Positions 56,131-64,000 of a stretch of DNA of 64,000 nucleotides are shown piece by piece. Numbering within the stretch: the first letter of the stretch is position 1; every line of letters begins with the position of its first letter. The DNA is from Roseiarcus sp963730555 (GTDB lineage Bacteria; Pseudomonadota; Alphaproteobacteria; Rhizobiales; Beijerinckiaceae), in contig CAVSSS010000022.1 in assembly GCA_963730555.1 (NCBI GenBank), positions 7,453 to 71,452 of the forward strand, read 5' to 3'. Below the pieces are notes generated by a model. The model made no database searches and was not told the origin of the DNA. It was given only the letters and a program-made list of their open reading frames with translations. The translations under genes were made by a program, and so were the position numbers.

Positions 56131-57159
56131 ATGTCGCGTGGCGTCAAGCGTTCGGCCGCACAGGCCATAAAGCCCGGTCCGTCGCGTCGAGGCGTCCGGG
56201 TTCCACCCTTCATTCCGCCGCAGCTTACGCAGCCGGTCGAGAAGCCGCCTGCGGGGACCTCAATGGCTGCACGAAATCAAGCTGGACGGCTTTCGCATAG
56301 CCGCGCGGATCTACAATGGCCGCGTGCAGCTCTTGACGCGCACCGGGCTCGATTGGACCGAGAAATATCCAAGCGCTGTCGCCGCGCTCGCGAAGCTGAA
56401 CGTAAAGACCGCCTATTTTGACGGCGAGCTCTGTGGGGTCGATGACGCCGGATTGCCAAGCTTCGCCCAGACCCAGGCTGCGACCGACGGCGAGCGCGAC
56501 GTTCGGCTCGTCTATTACGCCTTCGATCTCTTGCATATTGATGGCCAGGACGTTTCGGGGCTGCACCTCGTCGAGCGCAAAGCGCTTCTCGAGCCCTTGG
56601 TCGCTGGCAAGCCTGGCATTCAGTTCAACGGCCATGAGACCGGCGATGGCGAGCTCATCCTAGAACGTGCCGGCAAGCTCGGATTGAGGGTGTGGTCTCC
56701 GAGACGATCGACGCCTCTTATGCGCCGGGGAACCGCGGCCTTTGGCGCAAGGCCAAATGGCTAAACCGCCAAGAGTTCGTCGTCGTCGGCTGGTCCGACC
56801 CTGAGGGCTCGCGGCCACATCTCGGCGCACTGCTGCTCGGCTACTACACCGACGACGGCAAGCTCATTTATGCCGGCCGGGTGGGAACGGGAATGCCCGT
56901 CAAGGTCCTCGCGGATCTGCGGCGCCGCCTTGAGCTGCTGAGCCGCGCCAAATCGCCCCTGAGCGTCCCGCCGCCACGCTCCACTCGCTTCGGATCGCCG
57001 CTCGTCCTCTCGCGCGTCCATTGGGTCGGCCCGAAGCTTGTCGCCGAGATCACGTTTTTGACCTGGACGGCTGACGGCCTCTTGCGCCACACAGTCTATG
57101 TTGGGCTGCGCGAGGACAAGCCGGCCGATCAGGTGCGGCGAGAAGCCGCGCGAGCTTAA
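56131..57159 (+). pseudogene. Stand-alone ATP-dependent DNA ligase (LigD-ligase-like), two frameshifts
   Basis: About 342 residues when repaired: leader RVPPFIPPQLTQPVEKPPAG, adenylation lysine in HEIKLDGFRIAAR, DGELCGVD, YYAFDLLHIDGQ, EGVVSETIDASY and GLWRKAKWL, then an OB-fold (FVVVGWSDPEGSRPHLGALL). Shifts lie near 56268, inside the catalytic motif region, and near 56688. There is no polymerase or nuclease domain, unlike full LigD of bacterial end joining. Ku is not present. Located between the phage relic and the IS pair. Confidence 0.75.
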
Positions 57160-57219
57160 TAAGCGGGACGGACACCGGCTTGATCAACCAGCAACAGTCC
57201 GGAGTCGACGTATTGTGTT

Positions 57220-57458
57220 CTCTAATGGGTCAAGGCCGGGAAGCTCTTCGGGGTGGTCGACGCTTTCGGGTGCCTGTGTTCTCTGCGTGCTCGTTCGGCA
57301 CTTGATGGGGTAAGCTGGGTGCAGGGCGGCTAGGTTGAAAACGCAGTCGGCCAGCGATTGACCGCATGCAACACAATCCGCGCCGTCGTCTGCTCCCTCC
57401 CTCGGGCGTCGCTCCTTGCGGGAGCTCGATGCGGTCTCCTGTCTGGTGAATTGATGTC
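57220..57458 (-). ncRNA. Candidate bridge/seek RNA region of IS copy A
   Basis: The long non-coding right end downstream of the recombinase. IS1111-group elements encode their guide RNA here. The segment at 57377-57370 (ATTGTGTT on the element strand) is the exact complement of the right junction AACACAAT at 57219-57212. Flanking parts (gagggagggagcagacga and tttcaacctagccgccctgc in element orientation) are almost identical in copy B. RNA ends are not known. Confidence 0.5.
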
Positions 57459-58471
57459 TTAAGCCGGCGCGAACTCAGTTTCGTTCCGCAACATCGCATG
57501 CATGATGATTGCGAGGCGACGCGCCAGAGCGACGCGGGCCTTTCGCATCGTTGATCGCCTGGCGATCGCAAAGGCCCAGTCCTTCAGTTTGAGTTGGCCC
57601 TTGTAGCGGGTCAGCATGACGTTGGCGGCCTCGTACAGAAGCGTCCGCACCCGCCGGTCCCCGCATTTCGAGATGCCGCCGACGTAGTCGACCTCGCCCG
57701 ACTGATACCTCTTGGGACGAGGCCCAAGTAGGCGCCGATGTCTCGCGATCGACGAATGCGCGAGGGATCATCGATTGCGGCTACAAAGGCAAGCGCGGTC
57801 AGCTGGCCTACGCCTGGGATTGTCATCAGCCGGCGGCAGGCTTCCGAGGCTCTCGTCATGCGCCTCATGTCGGCGTCGATTGCGGCGACCGCGATCATGA
57901 CAGCAGTGCGCGCAGCAATCAGACCCCGCATGGCCGCGGAGAGACCTGCGACCCCTTCGCTGGCTTTGAGAGCCTGGTCGATGAATGCAGCGGTGAGCGC
58001 GCGAGGCAGTCGGACCCCGAACACAACCGCGAGACCACGGATCTGATTTTCCAAGGTCACTCGCTGGCCGACCAGCTTCCTGCGCGCGCTGATCAACGAG
58101 CGGACGGCGTGCGCGGGAAGCGACTTCACATGCACGGGCTTGAAGAAGCCTGTGCGAGCCAGATGCGCCAGACCTCGCGCGTCGTTGCGATCGGTCTTGT
58201 GAGTCGCCAGCGACTTGAGCGCCTGATAGGCCTGCCGGCTCTCCACGCAGACCACGGGCAGACCGAGTTGGCTCAGCCCGTGGAACAGGATCGGCGCCAT
58301 TCGCCCCGTCTCGAATACGATGCGACGACAACTCGGCGCTTTGGCCAATTCGTTGGCGATCGCCTGCGCTGTCGACTCCGTCTTGCTCTCGCGAACCACC
58401 ATCCCTTCGCGGTCAAGAACGCAAACATGCGTCTCATCCATCGAGATATCGAGGCCAGCAAAATAGTCCAT
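57459..58471 (-). pseudogene. IS110-family DEDD recombinase, copy A, one frameshift
   Basis: Opens MDYFAGLDISMDETHVCVLD with the RuvC-like first Asp, then IVFETGRMAPILFHGL (Glu) and KTDRNDARGLAHLARTGFF (Asp pair). The C-terminal transposase_20 domain has LMTIPGVGQLTALAFVAAID and a catalytic-Ser region. One base is missing near 57715 compared with copy B: LGLVPR is followed by a false tail, while the correct QSGEVDYVGGISKCGDRRVR reads in another frame to the stop at 57459. The span is 1,013 bases against 1,014 in copy B. Confidence 0.88.
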
Positions 58472-58554
58472 CGAACGGTCTCCTCTTCCAAATCGTCCCC
58501 GATTCTATCGGCCTATATAGAAGAGCTCCCGCCCATTACCCGATGTTGAAAAAC

Positions 58555-58740
58555 TCGGATTTTCGTCTCGATCACAATTGTCGAGACCGTGCAGTCGTTA
58601 TGAGAAATTTTTGCTAGGGACTCGGCCTACAACAGCGGTCGCGAGCCAGCGACCTTCGTAACCCGCGCATGGGCTCATTCAGTTTCGAAAGAGCGCGAAC
58701 GCGAAGCGAAGCCATTTTTCTGCTAGCGGCCAATTCAGGG
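58555..58740. other. Unique spacer between the two inverted IS copies
   Basis: 186 bases flanked by the upstream ends of two divergent IS copies. It contains a gtctcgatcacaattgtcgagac inverted repeat near its left side. No coding frame. The whole 57.2-60.1 kb segment is thus a large inverted repeat around this spacer. Confidence 0.6.
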
Positions 58741-58821
58741 GTTTTTCAACATCGGGTAATGGTCGGGAGCTCTTCCACATAGGCCGATAAATCGGCGACG
58801 ATTCGGAAGAGGAGACGTTCA

Positions 58822-59835
58822 ATGGACTATTTTGCTGGCCTCGATATCTCGATGGATGAGACGCATGTTTGTGTTCTCGACCGCGAAGGCATGGTGGTTC
58901 GCGAGAGCAAGACGGAGTCGACTGCGCAGGCGGTCGCCAACGAACTGGCCAAAGCGCCGAGTTTCGTCGCATCGTATTCGAGACAGGACGAATGGCGCCG
59001 ATCCTTTTCCACGGGCTGAGCCAACTCGGTCTGCCCGTGGTCTGCGTGGAGAGCCGGCAGGCCTATCAGGCGCTCAAGTCGCTGGCGACCCACAAGACCG
59101 ATCGCAACGACGCGCGAGGGCTGGCGCATCTGGCTCGCACAGGCTTCTTCAAGCCCGTGCATGTGAAGTCGCTTCCCGCGCATGCCGCTCCGCTCGTTGA
59201 TCATCGCGCGCAGGAAGCTGGTCGGCCAGCGAGTGACCTTGGAAAATCAGATCCGTGGTCTCGCGGTCGTGTTCGGGGTCCGACTGCCCCGCGCGCTCAC
59301 CGCCGCCTTCATCGACCAGGCTCTTAAAGCAAGCGAGGGGATCGCCGGTCTCTCCGCCGCCATGCGTGGTCTGATTGCGGCGCGGACCGCGGTAATGACG
59401 GCGGTCGCCGCGATCGACGCCGACATAAGGCGCATGACAAGGGCCTCTGCAGCTTGCCGCCGGCTAATGACAATTCCAGGTGTCGGCCAACTGACCGCCC
59501 TCGCTTTTGTCGCCGCAATCGACGATCCCTCCCGCATTCGCCGATCGCGAGATGTCGGCGCCTATCTGGGCTTGGTCCCCAGGCAGTATCAGTCTGGCGA
59601 GGTGGACTACATCGGCAGCATATCGAAATGCGGCGACCGGCGGGTGCGGACCCTCCTGTACGAAGCCGCCAACGTCATGCTGACCCGCTATAAGGGCCAG
59701 CTCAAACTCAAGGACTGGGCCTTTGCGATCGCCAGGCGATCAACAATGCGCAAAGCGCGAGTCGCTCTGGCTCGCCGCCTTGGGATCATCATGCACGCGA
59801 TGCTGCGAGACGGAACCGAGTTCGCACCGGCCTAA
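58822..59835 (+). pseudogene. IS110-family DEDD recombinase, copy B, two compensating frameshifts
   Basis: 1,014 bases, 337 residues if repaired. Compared with copy A a base is missing near 58965 (ccgagtttcgtcgc against ccgagttgtcgtcgc) and one is extra near 59190 (catgccgctccgc against cacgccgtccgc). Between them the protein is out of frame, removing the Glu and second Asp of the DEDD site from the translated product. The C-terminal half (KLVGQRVTLENQIRGLAVVF to EFAPA) is intact. Confidence 0.88.
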
Positions 59836-60081
59836 ACAATCGCAGCCACGAGCCAGGAGGCCAAATCCAGCTCCAAGAGGAGCGTCGCCCGAGGGAGGGA
59901 GCAGACGATGGCGCCGATTCTGTTGCATGAGGCCAACTCCCGGCCAACTGCGATTTCAACCTAGCCGCCCTGCACCCAGCTTACCCCATCAAGTGCCGAA
60001 CGAGCACGTAGAGAACGCAGGCACCCGAAGGCATCGACACCCGGAAGAGCCTCCCGCCCTTGACCCATTAGAGAACAGAAT
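59836..60081 (+). ncRNA. Candidate bridge/seek RNA region of IS copy B
   Basis: The 246-base right end after the recombinase stop. The segment CGATTCTGTT at 59915-59924 is a perfect 10-base complement of AACAGAATCG at 60074-60083, which spans the right junction and extends two bases past the assigned end. In copy A both partners carry the alternative base (G in the guide, C in the junction), so pairing is kept. GC-rich blocks on either side could form the scaffold stems. Confidence 0.5.
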
Positions 60082-60320
60082 CGACGTAGAGCGGACATAG
60101 CGGATCGCAGCCGTGGACGCCTCATTTGGGCGGAAAGCGGGCCTACAGGGGATGCCTAGGGAAGGTCCGGAGTCCGCGCCAAAGCCGTCGTTCAATGACG
60201 AGCGCGAAGTTACGCTTCACCGCGCCCAAGCACACATTCATCGTCGCCCCAGCAGATCATCGAGAAGGGCGGATTCCGCTCATTCGGGAATTCGTTCGGC
60301 TTCAGAACAGAATCAGGGAT

Positions 60321-60870
60321 CTAGTTGCTGGCCAGGGCCTTCCGTTCGAGACTTTGTGCATAGAGAGCTGTCTCACGGCGGTTGTGGTCATCACTGGCGG
60401 CTTGGCGGTCGGCCACGGCGTCTTCGAACGAGATTCCGGCGGCCTTTAGCGTCTTTAGGAACGCCGGAGTCGGGTAGCTGAGCACCCGGTTGGTGTATCG
60501 GCAGCTGGATGAGTCCAGCGCGGTGACGCTGAGGTCCCAAATTACCTCGATCTTCGTCCAACCGGCCGGTGTCTGCACGTCGCTGAGCGACACCATCCGG
60601 CAGTGGTGGGGTTCATGTACCTCGGCCACGTAATGCTGCACCATGAGGGTGCCGCCGATCACCTCCACGTTTGATCGACATCGGCCGGCCGTCGTCGGTC
60701 GTTGTTGTTCCAGCGGCGATATGATCCGGCGGTGCGCAACGCTGGTACTCCGCGTCAGGCAGGTGCAGTAGCCAGTCGGCGATGTCGACGCGCTCGACCG
60801 GGGCGTGGATCATCGCGGTCTTCTCGGTTTTGACCAGCACCATGTCGGTCAGGATGTCCGGGGTCGTCAT
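60321..60870 (-). pseudogene. Hypothetical protein, possibly SRPBCC-like, one frameshift
   Basis: From an ATG at 60870: MTTPDILTDMVLVKTEKTAM, IHAPVERVDIADWLLHLPDA, EYQRCAPPDHIAAGTTTTDD. After a slip near 60665 in a run of three A it continues EVIGGTLMVQHYVAEVHEPH, VSLSDVQTPAGWTKIEVIWD and so on to 60321. About 182 residues. The alternating strands and the ending helix are compatible with a START/SRPBCC fold, but this is only a guess. It is 32 bases downstream-strand neighbour of the hydrolase gene end. Confidence 0.5.
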
Positions 60871-60901
60871 GTTCGCACTCCCTGTTCTCTCGTTGGTTCA
60901 T

Positions 60902-61741
60902 TTAGCTTTTCGATGCCGCGTTGGCTCGGTTCCACCAGCTGGTGAGCAGCGCGGCGTATTCAGCGGGTTTTTCTTCCCAGCAGAAATGGCCCGCGCCAGC
61001 AATGAGATCGACCTGGGCGTTGGGCAGTCGCTTATGGAGGAACTCGCCGTTGGACACGGGTGGCGCCACCTGGTCGTTGGCTCCGGCAACGATCCGGACC
61101 GGTGTTTGGATGCCTGGCAGCAGCTTGGCGAGCTCGGGAAGGTATTCGCGGTAGCTCTGGGCGTACGGGATCGTGTCGGCGAAGCGATCGCCTTCGTAGC
61201 AAGACATGTAGTCTTCGCGGATCTCGTCTGACGGGGCGCAGCCCGCGATCGTGCCCAGGGCGATCTCGACGATCTTGCGCCCGCCGATCCGGCGGTAGGG
61301 CGCGAGGTCGGTCGCTTCGATCCACTCCTTGAGAACGCCGGTGACATCCAGCGGGACCGCGACTCCGCCACTGCCGACGACGATGCTGCGGAATCTGTCC
61401 TGGTCGGCGGCGGCGGCAAACAGAACTGAGGAGGTCCCGATGTCGGGGCCGACGATGTGGGGGTTATCGAGGCCGAGGGAGTCGGCGACCTTGAGGATGA
61501 AATGCCCCATCGCCTTCGGGTTCATCAGCGTTTGGCGGTAGTCGGACCCGCCGAAGCCGGGGGGATCGATGGCGACTAGATGCGCGGCGGCCGCGAGGTG
61601 CGGCCAGGTCGGCTCGAAGGCGAATACGCTTTCAGGCCAGGGGCTCATCAGGATCGCGTCGGGACCGTCTTGGCCGCCTTCGGCGTAGCGAACCGACAGT
61701 CCGTCAACCGTGACTGTCTTCGGGTGAATCAGGGCGCTCAT
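60902..61741 (-). CDS. Alpha/beta hydrolase with aspartate nucleophile
   Basis: A 279-residue hydrolase. The oxyanion loop is the unusual SPWPES instead of HGFPES, DPPGFGGSDYRQ follows, and the nucleophile elbow is HIVGPDIGTSS with Asp100 where lipases have Ser. The C-terminal His is in AGAGHFCWEEKPAEYA. Asp nucleophiles are found in epoxide hydrolases and haloalkane dehalogenases. The start at 61741 has AAGGAG 8 bases upstream. It lies 100 bases downstream of an aromatic-acid efflux operon on the same strand. Confidence 0.85.
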   Translation of the reverse strand: MSALIHPKTVTVDGLSVRYAEGGQDGPDAILMSPWPESVFAFEPTWPHLAAAAHLVAIDPPGFGGSDYRQTLMNPKAMGHFILKVADSLGLDNPHIVGPDIGTSSVLFAAAADQDRFRSIVVGSGGVAVPLDVTGVLKEWIEATDLAPYRRIGGRKIVEIALGTIAGCAPSDEIREDYMSCYEGDRFADTIPYAQSYREYLPELAKLLPGIQTPVRIVAGANDQVAPPVSNGEFLHKRLPNAQVDLIAGAGHFCWEEKPAEYAALLTSWWNRANAASKS

Positions 61742-61840
61742 GTACGACACTCCTTGTTGGGGCCAACAGTTGGCTGGGTTGCCAGTCGTGGACGCGCCTT
61801 GCCGCGGCGGTGTCGTAGACTGGGATATCGTTGGGCGCGA

Positions 61841-63148
61841 TCAGCTCCTGTTCTTCGGAGACTTGTCTATGCCCGGCGCGAGGCCGGGATTGATCTCTTC
61901 CGGGGTGGCCGCCGACTTTGCCGTGTCCCCCGGAAGGAACTCCGGGGTTGCTCGATCGGTGGTTGTCGCCGGAATACATCCGGGCCGGGCAGGTGGACTC
62001 ATCAGGACATCCGACAGCCGGGTCACAACCTCCGCGACGGCGCGGTCGAGCCAGGGTCGGCCTTGGGCGCCGACGGCGCCCTCTTTGATCGTCACCGTCG
62101 CGGTCAAGCCGGAGACAAGCGGCACGCCCGCAGGAACATGATCGATTGCGATGCGAACCGGCACGCGTTCGGCTAGGCGGACCCAGGTGAAGACGGGGTT
62201 GACGTTGGGCAGTCCCTGCGTGCCGCCTGCGGCGTCCGACACGCCGATGCCGCGCGTCACGCTGGTCACGTGTCCGAGGATGGGGCTCGGCGTATCCCAT
62301 CAGCTTCGCTTCGACGCGATCGCCGATACAGGTCCGCGCCAGCTTGGTCTCCTCGAAGTAGGCGTCGATCCGATAGCTGTCGGTGTCGACGATCGAGATA
62401 TTGGCGGTTCCCTCATGGGCAAAGTCGCCGACCCGCATCAAGAGGTTCGTGACATAGCCGTTGACCGGGCTGCGAATCTGGGTTCGACGCAGATTGATCT
62501 CCGCCTGCGCCACCTGTTGTTGCGCTGCTTCGAACGCGGCTTTCGCTTGCACCGCGGAGCCGGCGAAGGTTTGCTGTTCCTCAGGGGTGGTCGCGAGATC
62601 CGAGAGCCGCTGTCGCCGCTCGGATTGCACCTGCTTGACCTGCAGATCGGCGGCCCTTTGCTGCGCCTGCGCCTTGTCGACCCGCAACGCAACCTCGAAG
62701 TCGAACGATCGATCACGTAGAGCACGTCGCCTTTGTGAACGTACTGATTGTCGCCGACCCGGAGTTCTATGATCTGGCCGGAGACCTGCGGCGCAATGCT
62801 TGCGACCTGCACGCGGACGCGGCCGTCTCGCGTCCATGGCGCCGTGAAATAGTAGTCCCATGTCACCAAGGCCATGACGATGGCGACGAGCGCGATCGCC
62901 AGGGTTGCAAGCCGCTTGAGGCCAGCGAGGATCCATCGAAGCGCAAGCCGTCGTCCACTCGAAGAGCGACGTCGGTCGAGCGGCCCGCCCTCACGCGCTG
63001 TTTCCTGCGGCTGGGGCTCAACTGTGAACGTCTGAACAGCAGGCGTTTGACGCCCCATGGCGCGAACGCCGCCGGCTGCTGGTTCTGGAGCAGGTAGACT
63101 GGGCTCGACCTGTCGCACCGTCTGCTCCATGACTTTGGCATGATGCAT
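61841..63148 (-). pseudogene. HlyD/EmrA-AaeA-like periplasmic adaptor, two frameshifts
   Basis: About 435 residues when repaired. A single N-terminal anchor (LATLAIALVAIVMALVTWDY) is followed by FTAPWTRDGRVRVQVASIAP, the barrel-sandwich, GDVLYVIDR, a coiled-coil hairpin (DLQVKQVQSERRQRLSDLAT) and RSPVNGYVTNLLMRVGDFAH, then a C-terminal beta-barrel (NPVFTWVRLAERVPVRI). The start at 63148 has AGGAG 8 bases upstream. Slips lie near 62700 and 62285. It follows a DUF1656 gene by 11 bases, as in aaeXAB-type pumps. Confidence 0.82.
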
Positions 63149-63159
63149 GACCGTCACTC

Positions 63160-63363
63160 CTAAAAAGCGACCGTCAGCAGGCCGAGGATCGCCACATAGA
63201 GGCTGAGCTCAGCGAGACCCGGATTGCTGAATAGCTTGTCGAACCCGGACAAACGCAGGATCGGACGAAGAGCGAGGAAGATGGCGAGCGCCGCCACCGC
63301 ATAGACGACGAAGGGCGCGACGAATACGTCGCCGATGACCAACTCGGAAAACGAGTGCGTCAC
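63160..63363 (-). CDS. DUF1656 (AaeX-like) small membrane protein
   Basis: A 67-residue protein with two membrane segments: VFVAPFVVYAVAALAIFLAL and ELSLYVAILGLLTVAF, the DUF1656/AaeX pattern. The GTG start at 63363 overlaps the stop of the FUSC gene by four bases (GTGA). It is a usual small partner of AaeA/AaeB aromatic-acid efflux systems. Confidence 0.85.
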   Translation of the reverse strand: MTHSFSELVIGDVFVAPFVVYAVAALAIFLALRPILRLSGFDKLFSNPGLAELSLYVAILGLLTVAF

Positions 63364-64000
63364 GACACGGTCTCCATGGCGGGCGGGGCCGCGCGTCTCG
63401 CGGCGTCGATGACGATGGCCGCGAGCGCTGAGCTCACCGCTGATTTCTTCGGCGAGCGCGCTCCCGGCGCCGCCTACGTCTTTCAAGTTGAGACCGACTT
63501 CGCGCAGGCGTTGCGTGTCCTCGGCCGCGAGCGCCTCCTCCGCCTCGGCCGCCAGATGGGACAGGGAGGTCTCGGCCAGCCGAGCCACGCTCTCGCGACC
63601 GAGCCGGATCGCAGCCGCGCGATCGAAATACGACAGGGCTTCCGCCAGAACCGCGCTGTCCTGATGGCTCGCCCCGCTGGCCGGGATCTGACCGATCCGC
63701 GCGGCGTCGCGGAACATGGCCTCCTCCGGCGCGAGGCGTCGATCCCGACCAGACAGCACATGCTCGAAATCGCGTCGCACCGACGCCATGATCCAGCGTT
63801 GCCGACGCTCGATCGATTCAGGCGGAATGAGGGTCTGCGCCGCCAGCAGCAGGCCAATGCCAGTGCACAAGAACAATACGACGAACAGGAACGAGTTCGC
63901 ATCGTAAGACTGCGGGTTGCTGGGGGATAGAATGACGAGAATGAAGATCAGGTTGAGCCGGCCGAGCGACGCGACCATCGGATGCGGCATTGTCGCCACC
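63360..64000 (-). CDS. FUSC/AaeB-like efflux membrane protein, partial, one frameshift
   Basis: C-terminal part of a fusaric-acid-resistance/AaeB-type inner-membrane pump that starts outside the window. A membrane segment (FLFVVLFLCTGIGLLLAAQT) is followed by a cytoplasmic helical domain (ERRQRWIMASVRRDFEHVLS, RLAETSLSHLAAEAEEALAA). Near 63430 a one-base slip moves the expected ending ALAAIVIDAARRAAPPAMET into another frame, which stops at 63360 and overlaps the DUF1656 start. The operon FUSC-DUF1656-HlyD is a complete aromatic-carboxylate efflux set. Confidence 0.8.

Larger units (their letters stand above)
57212..58554 (-). mobile_element. IS110-family element, IS1111 type, copy A
   Basis: About 1,343 bases, defined by comparison with the inverted copy B. 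The upstream end (GTTTTTCAACATCGGGTAAT in element orientation) and the downstream end (CCCATTAGAGAACACAAT) are shared except for a few bases. The non-coding upstream end is short (about 83 bases) and the downstream end long (about 247 bases). A subterminal inverted repeat (GGGCGGGAGCTCTTC / GGCCGGGAAGCTCTTC, element orientation) is present. These are traits of the IS1111 group. The recombinase gene is frameshifted. Confidence 0.85.
58741..60081 (+). mobile_element. IS110-family element, IS1111 type, copy B
   Basis: About 1,341 bases, inverted relative to copy A and several percent diverged from it, so not a fresh duplication. The left end starts gtttttcaacatcgggtaat and the right end finishes cccattagagaacagaat. 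The subterminal repeat tcgggagctcttcc (58763 region) is mirrored near the right end as ggaagagcctcccgccc. The recombinase is broken by two compensating indels. Confidence 0.85.

Noticed and set aside
57212..60081. Composite transposon carrying cargo between the two IS copies
   Set aside because: The spacer is just 186 bases without a gene, and IS110-family elements do not normally form composite transposons by paired ends.
1..64000. CRISPR array or toxin-antitoxin/defence island
   Set aside because: No regularly spaced repeats, cas genes or recognisable defence genes were seen; the repeats found are single intergenic copies or the short 8-base tandem at 55347.

Overview
The window looks like a chromosomal segment of an alphaproteobacterium of the order Hyphomicrobiales (Rhizobiales), perhaps near Beijerinckiaceae, Methylocystaceae or Bradyrhizobium relatives. 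The reasons are the high GC, an Irr-type Fur regulator, a permuted two-piece tmRNA, Rhizobiales-style DUF genes and alphaproteobacterial intergenic repeats. No rRNA gene, CRISPR array or replication origin was seen.

Layout. 1-8.3 kb is a dense minus-strand housekeeping block: cysK (cut by the window edge), a cysteine-poor Rrf2 regulator, dut-coaBC, ubiB-ubiE and hisB-hisH-hisA-hisF. 8.4-22 kb is mixed metabolism: an orphan CoxL-like molybdenum hydroxylase, a PaaG-like crotonase divergent from a PaaJ/PcaF-type thiolase, a flavoprotein, a DUF2182/DUF1326 membrane pair, a GlcD-like FAD oxidase and a sulfite oxidase. Many of these are broken by single-base frameshifts. 22-27.3 kb holds a VOC protein, a monoglyceride-lipase-like hydrolase, pyrG, an OFA-type MFS carrier and tRNA-Ser(TGA). 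27.4-36.9 kb looks like a catabolic and uptake region: a sugar ABC importer without ATPase, two SDRs, an amidohydrolase, RidA, a deleted cutC, an unrecognised TIM-barrel-like protein and a SnoaL/MarR divergent pair around a palindromic operator. 37.4-54.5 kb carries a 6-oxocamphor-hydrolase-like crotonase, the tmRNA gene (minus strand, tag ANDNYAPVALAA), AsmA, a Tat-exported phosphoesterase, LysE/TetR/proC, an L,D-transpeptidase, AMP nucleosidase, small stress-type proteins, irr, a luciferase-like oxidoreductase, a CitE-like lyase and an MFS carrier.

54.5-60.3 kb is accessory DNA: a gene-poor stretch, a phage minor-tail-like remnant, a broken stand-alone ATP-dependent DNA ligase, and two inverted copies of a 1.34-kb IS110-family element of IS1111 architecture. 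In both copies the long non-coding end contains a segment complementary to that copy's own right junction. The one base that differs between the junctions is compensated in the segment. This is what a programmable guide (bridge/seek) RNA would show, and it is the main discovery lead here. 60.3-64 kb ends with an Asp-nucleophile hydrolase and an AaeB/AaeX/AaeA-like aromatic-acid efflux operon running off the window.

At least 18 otherwise conserved genes contain one or more single-base frameshifts, several in short G, C or A runs. Sequencing or assembly error is therefore likely for many of them, and pseudogene calls here should be read as frame-disrupted as given.
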